From NCBI GenBank assembly GCA_014871545.1, contig WGSR01000071.1:1-7283 (forward strand): a DNA stretch of 7,283 nt. Direction: 5' to 3'. Below, one piece after another: positions 5,291-7,283 of the stretch. The stretch's first letter is position 1; every line of letters begins with the position of its first letter. Below the pieces are notes generated by a model. It saw only the letters and a list, made by a program, of their open reading frames with translations, had not been told where the DNA came from and ran no database searches. Position numbers and translations under genes: made by a program. Source of the stretch: Collinsella sp. Lineage in GTDB: Bacteria; Actinomycetota; Coriobacteriia; Coriobacteriales; Coriobacteriaceae.

Positions 5291-7218
5291 AAAATCCTGG
5301 TGACGGCTTCTTTGAAAGTTGAGGTAATGTACTTAGAATCGCTGTCCTCGTTCTTGCCATTACCTCCGGCAGACATGTGATCATCATAACCATGATCCGT
5401 ATTGTTGTAGATTGCGGCACCATTTGAGTGCGAGACAATCGTCTCTCCCGTGGGGCAGGCACCGATGCCACCACCCCAGCCGCCGGCATCATTTTGAGTG
5501 ATCAGCGTCTTTACGATATTGAGCTTGCCGCCCTTCTGGATAAAGACACCGCCGCCGCCCCAGTCGCCACCACGATTCGGGGTGCTACCCGTCATCGTCT
5601 TGTTGTTCGTAATGTAAATCTTGCCAGATTCGCCAGCGTTAATTGTTGCAGTAGTGCCAACATTGTCGCCACCTTCGCCGCCTGCGACACGCAGACCGCC
5701 GCCCTCGGCGTTATCGGATTCGTTACCGGCAATCGTGCCGCCAGTCATTTCAAAGCTAATGTTCTTGCCGTTGTTCTTACTGTAGAAACCTGCGTAGACG
5801 CCACCGCCAGCCTCATGGGAATAGTTAGCCGTAATCAAGCCGTCCGCTATACTGAGCTTGCCACCATGTGTGCATGCAATGCCGCCGCCACCGAGCAGGC
5901 CATTGTTGTAAAGTTTATCCCAAGTGATGCGATCGTTGACTCGGTTGTTAGTTATACAGGCAGAACCGCTAATGGTAACGTTTGCACCCTTGGTATAAAC
6001 ACCGCCACCGTAGCCACCGTCGCCGGTGTCTTCACCATTGTTGATGGGATTTCCATACGTAGCGTTGCCAGAGATAATTCCGCCCGTAAGGTTCAGGGTG
6101 GCTGTAAAGTCAGCAAAGATGCCGCCGCCAGCAGCCGCCTTGTTTCCCGCGACCACACCGCCTGTCATTTCGAGTTTGGGATTCGTGCCTGCTATGCACA
6201 GGCCACCGCCCCAGCCACCGCCGTTGCCGTTGGTGACGTAACCGCCCTCGATTTTGACTGTACCCTCGGAATAAATCACATGACCGTTGTTGCCCAGATT
6301 GGCAGCCGTGGTAATCATGCCGCCCTTGAGATTGAGTATGCCACCCGCTTCAACGTTGACCACATACTTTACGGAACCGCTGTCCGATGCTGCATCGATA
6401 GCGCCAAAGCCCGTAACGAAATGCCTGTACGTAGTCTCGGTGGTGCCAAGTCCATCTGTCTTGGGCGTGCTCTTAGTCTCATAGTAAGTAAGACTCTTAG
6501 GAGTGCCGTTATTAGAGCTGCTTCCCTTTTCCCACTCCATACTCGCAAGCTGACCCGCCGGCGTATTGGCCGTATCGACCGAACTTGGTGCATCTATTGT
6601 TGTTTGGCCTAAATCCTCGATAGTGAGCGTGGCTCCGTTTTCGACCACAAAGAAGGAGTCTAAGCCGCCAGAACGGTTACAGAGCATGTTGCCGTTAAGA
6701 TCGATGGTGGTGTCTTTGCTGATAGTGATCTGCTTATCCGAATAGGCATAATCCGTCAGTCGGAACTTGCCGCCATTGGTAAACACCCCAGCAACATCGC
6801 CGCTTACCTCGGTATAGCCATCGGCACTGACGGGAGCGATAGCGTTTTCATCGTTATTATCATCATCCGCGGGCTGTGCGTCGGAAGGCTGCGTGTCACC
6901 CTCGACCTTCGTGTCGTCGGACGGCAGGCCTGCGGCAGCGGCGTCTTCGCTCGCGCCATTCTCGGCATCGTCGCTATTCTGGTTTTCGGTATCACCGTTG
7001 TTGGTGTTTCCTACATCAGTAGACTCAGTTGAGGAACCACCCGCCGTTACGGTTTCCTCGGCAGAAACCGTCTGGGCATCGTTGGCAATGGCCTGCGAGA
7101 TTGGAGGCATGACGAGCGACAGTACCAGGCTCAACACGGAGGCTCCGCACAAAACGCCTGCCAGTACACGGCGCGTCGCTTTTTTACTCTGCTTAGTTTT
7201 TTCTGAATTCGCTTTCAT
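5182..7218 (-). CDS. Beta-helix surface adhesin, N-terminal part (frameshifted)
   Basis: Secreted adhesin-like protein, read as 678 codons before a premature stop. Residues 1-45 form a signal peptide with a long basic n-region (several Lys/Arg), a hydrophobic core at about 19-40 and a plausible cleavage after AIA (43-45). Residues 46-127 are an acidic Asn/Asp/Ser/Thr linker. From about 135 to 605 there are repeated rungs of the kind TGGxIxGN followed by GGGI/V (352-367, 378-407, 443-447, 470-474, 492-508, 554-558, 581-585), typical of a right-handed parallel beta-helix and reminiscent of Pmp-like repeats. The ATG at 7218 has GGAGG 8 nt upstream. After F643 the frame is lost: the last 35 residues are cationic, contain Cys, do not resemble the rungs, and overlap the next frame, which continues the beta-helix. 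As read, the protein has no wall anchor. The role as tip or accessory adhesin of the pilus is inferred from first position in the operon and large size; ligand unknown. Confidence 0.85.
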   Translation of the reverse strand: MKANSEKTKQSKKATRRVLAGVLCGASVLSLVLSLVMPPISQAIANDAQTVSAEETVTAGGSSTESTDVGNTNNGDTENQNSDDAENGASEDAAAAGLPSDDTKVEGDTQPSDAQPADDDNNDENAIAPVSADGYTEVSGDVAGVFTNGGKFRLTDYAYSDKQITISKDTTIDLNGNMLCNRSGGLDSFFVVENGATLTIEDLGQTTIDAPSSVDTANTPAGQLASMEWEKGSSSNNGTPKSLTYYETKSTPKTDGLGTTETTYRHFVTGFGAIDAASDSGSVKYVVNVEAGGILNLKGGMITTAANLGNNGHVIYSEGTVKIEGGYVTNGNGGGWGGGLCIAGTNPKLEMTGGVVAGNKAAAGGGIFADFTATLNLTGGIISGNATYGNPINNGEDTGDGGYGGGVYTKGANVTISGSACITNNRVNDRITWDKLYNNGLLGGGGIACTHGGKLSIADGLITANYSHEAGGGVYAGFYSKNNGKNISFEMTGGTIAGNESDNAEGGGLRVAGGEGGDNVGTTATINAGESGKIYITNNKTMTGSTPNRGGDWGGGGVFIQKGGKLNIVKTLITQNDAGGWGGGIGACPTGETIVSHSNGAAIYNNTDHGYDDHMSAGGNGKNEDSDSKYITSTFKEAVTRIFSWCARMTAIRRLQLCSARCSAAAQLAGRALAIMRR
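5282..5302 (-). other. Frameshift site: T6 run in the loop of a perfect 8-bp inverted repeat
   Basis: The minus strand reads CACCAGGA, five T, TCCTGGTG, a perfect 8-bp inverted repeat with an all-T loop. The T run is 6 long (A at 5289-5294 on the plus strand). The upstream frame reads Arg-Ile-Phe-Ser-Trp across it (residues 641-645). Adding one T, or a -1 slip of UUU onto UUU, gives Arg-Ile-Phe-Phe-Leu-Val and joins the next frame. This yields one 1129-residue protein with signal peptide, unbroken beta-helix, isopeptide domains and sorting signal. Possible explanations are a fixed or phase-variable indel, transcriptional or ribosomal slippage, or a sequencing error in a hairpin homopolymer; the sequence alone cannot separate them. 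The reading-frame break is seen directly. Confidence 0.85.
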
Positions 7219-7224
7219 CGATGT

Positions 7225-7233
7225 CTCCTCCCC
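7225..7233 (-). promoter_or_regulatory. Shine-Dalgarno of the adhesin gene
   Basis: The minus strand reads GGGGAGGAG, with GGAGG 8 nt before ATG 7218. This supports the chosen start and high translation of the first gene. The 50 bases upstream to the window edge show no clear -35/-10 pair, so the operon promoter probably lies beyond the window. Confidence 0.85.
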
Positions 7234-7283
7234 AAGAGACCGCGATCTTGCTCTTTCACTATCAAACGTATCTGCGCAATCTG

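Noticed and set aside
5282..5298. Independent gene starting at GTG 5284
   Set aside because: The only upstream match is AGGA at 10 nt within the hairpin. There is no signal peptide although the product ends in a wall-sorting signal, and the protein begins in the middle of a beta-helix.
5428..6612. Long plus-strand open frame (394 codons) opposite the adhesin
   Set aside because: It lies antisense to the glycine-rich beta-helix repeats. No ribosome site or recognisable domain was seen, and the minus-strand protein has clear domain structure; it is a codon-bias shadow.
7234..7283. Promoter upstream of the adhesin
   Set aside because: TTGCGC and TTGATA stretches are present, but no -10 box sits at 16-18 bases from either, so no promoter is called within the window.

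Overview
The window carries one minus-strand operon of sortase-anchored surface proteins that looks like a Gram-positive pilus locus. It suggests an actinobacterium, most likely a gut or oral Coriobacteriia member of Collinsella/Olsenella type. The basis is the LPXTG-type sorting signals, the high-GC codon use of one gene, the strong AGGAGG-type ribosome binding sites and the style of the signal peptides. The genus is inference from recalled family resemblance; no database was searched.

In transcription order (right to left): (1) a large N-terminal adhesin part at 7218-5182, with a signal peptide, an acidic low-complexity stalk and a glycine-rich right-handed beta-helix; (2) a C-terminal part at 5290-3830, with the last beta-helix rungs, two Spy0128/FctA-like isopeptide domains and an LPLSG anchor. 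These two parts are almost certainly one gene of about 1129 codons split by a one-base frameshift in a T6 run at 5289-5294. Then come (3) a very GC-rich pilin subunit with an MPSTG sorting signal (3837-2173), whose GTG start overlaps the adhesin stop, and (4) a second pilin subunit with an LPLTG sorting signal (2064-307), preceded by a 108-base leader. A perfect 13-bp hairpin followed by T6 (206-170) ends the operon. At the left edge a new minus-strand gene begins: its Shine-Dalgarno lies at 15-11 and its ATG is the last codon of the window. A class C sortase or signal peptidase is expected in this neighbourhood, but none is visible inside the window.

Likely joint function: the beta-helix protein would be the tip or accessory adhesin, and the two paralogous isopeptide-forming pilins the shaft and base (or two alternative shafts), polymerised and wall-anchored by sortases encoded outside the window. 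The most interesting points are the frameshift sitting in the loop of a perfect inverted repeat, which would switch the adhesin between a wall-anchored and an anchorless form if it is real and variable; the sharp base-composition break at the MPSTG pilin; and three different sorting signals within one operon.

No rRNA, tRNA, CRISPR array, insertion sequence or plus-strand gene could be supported.
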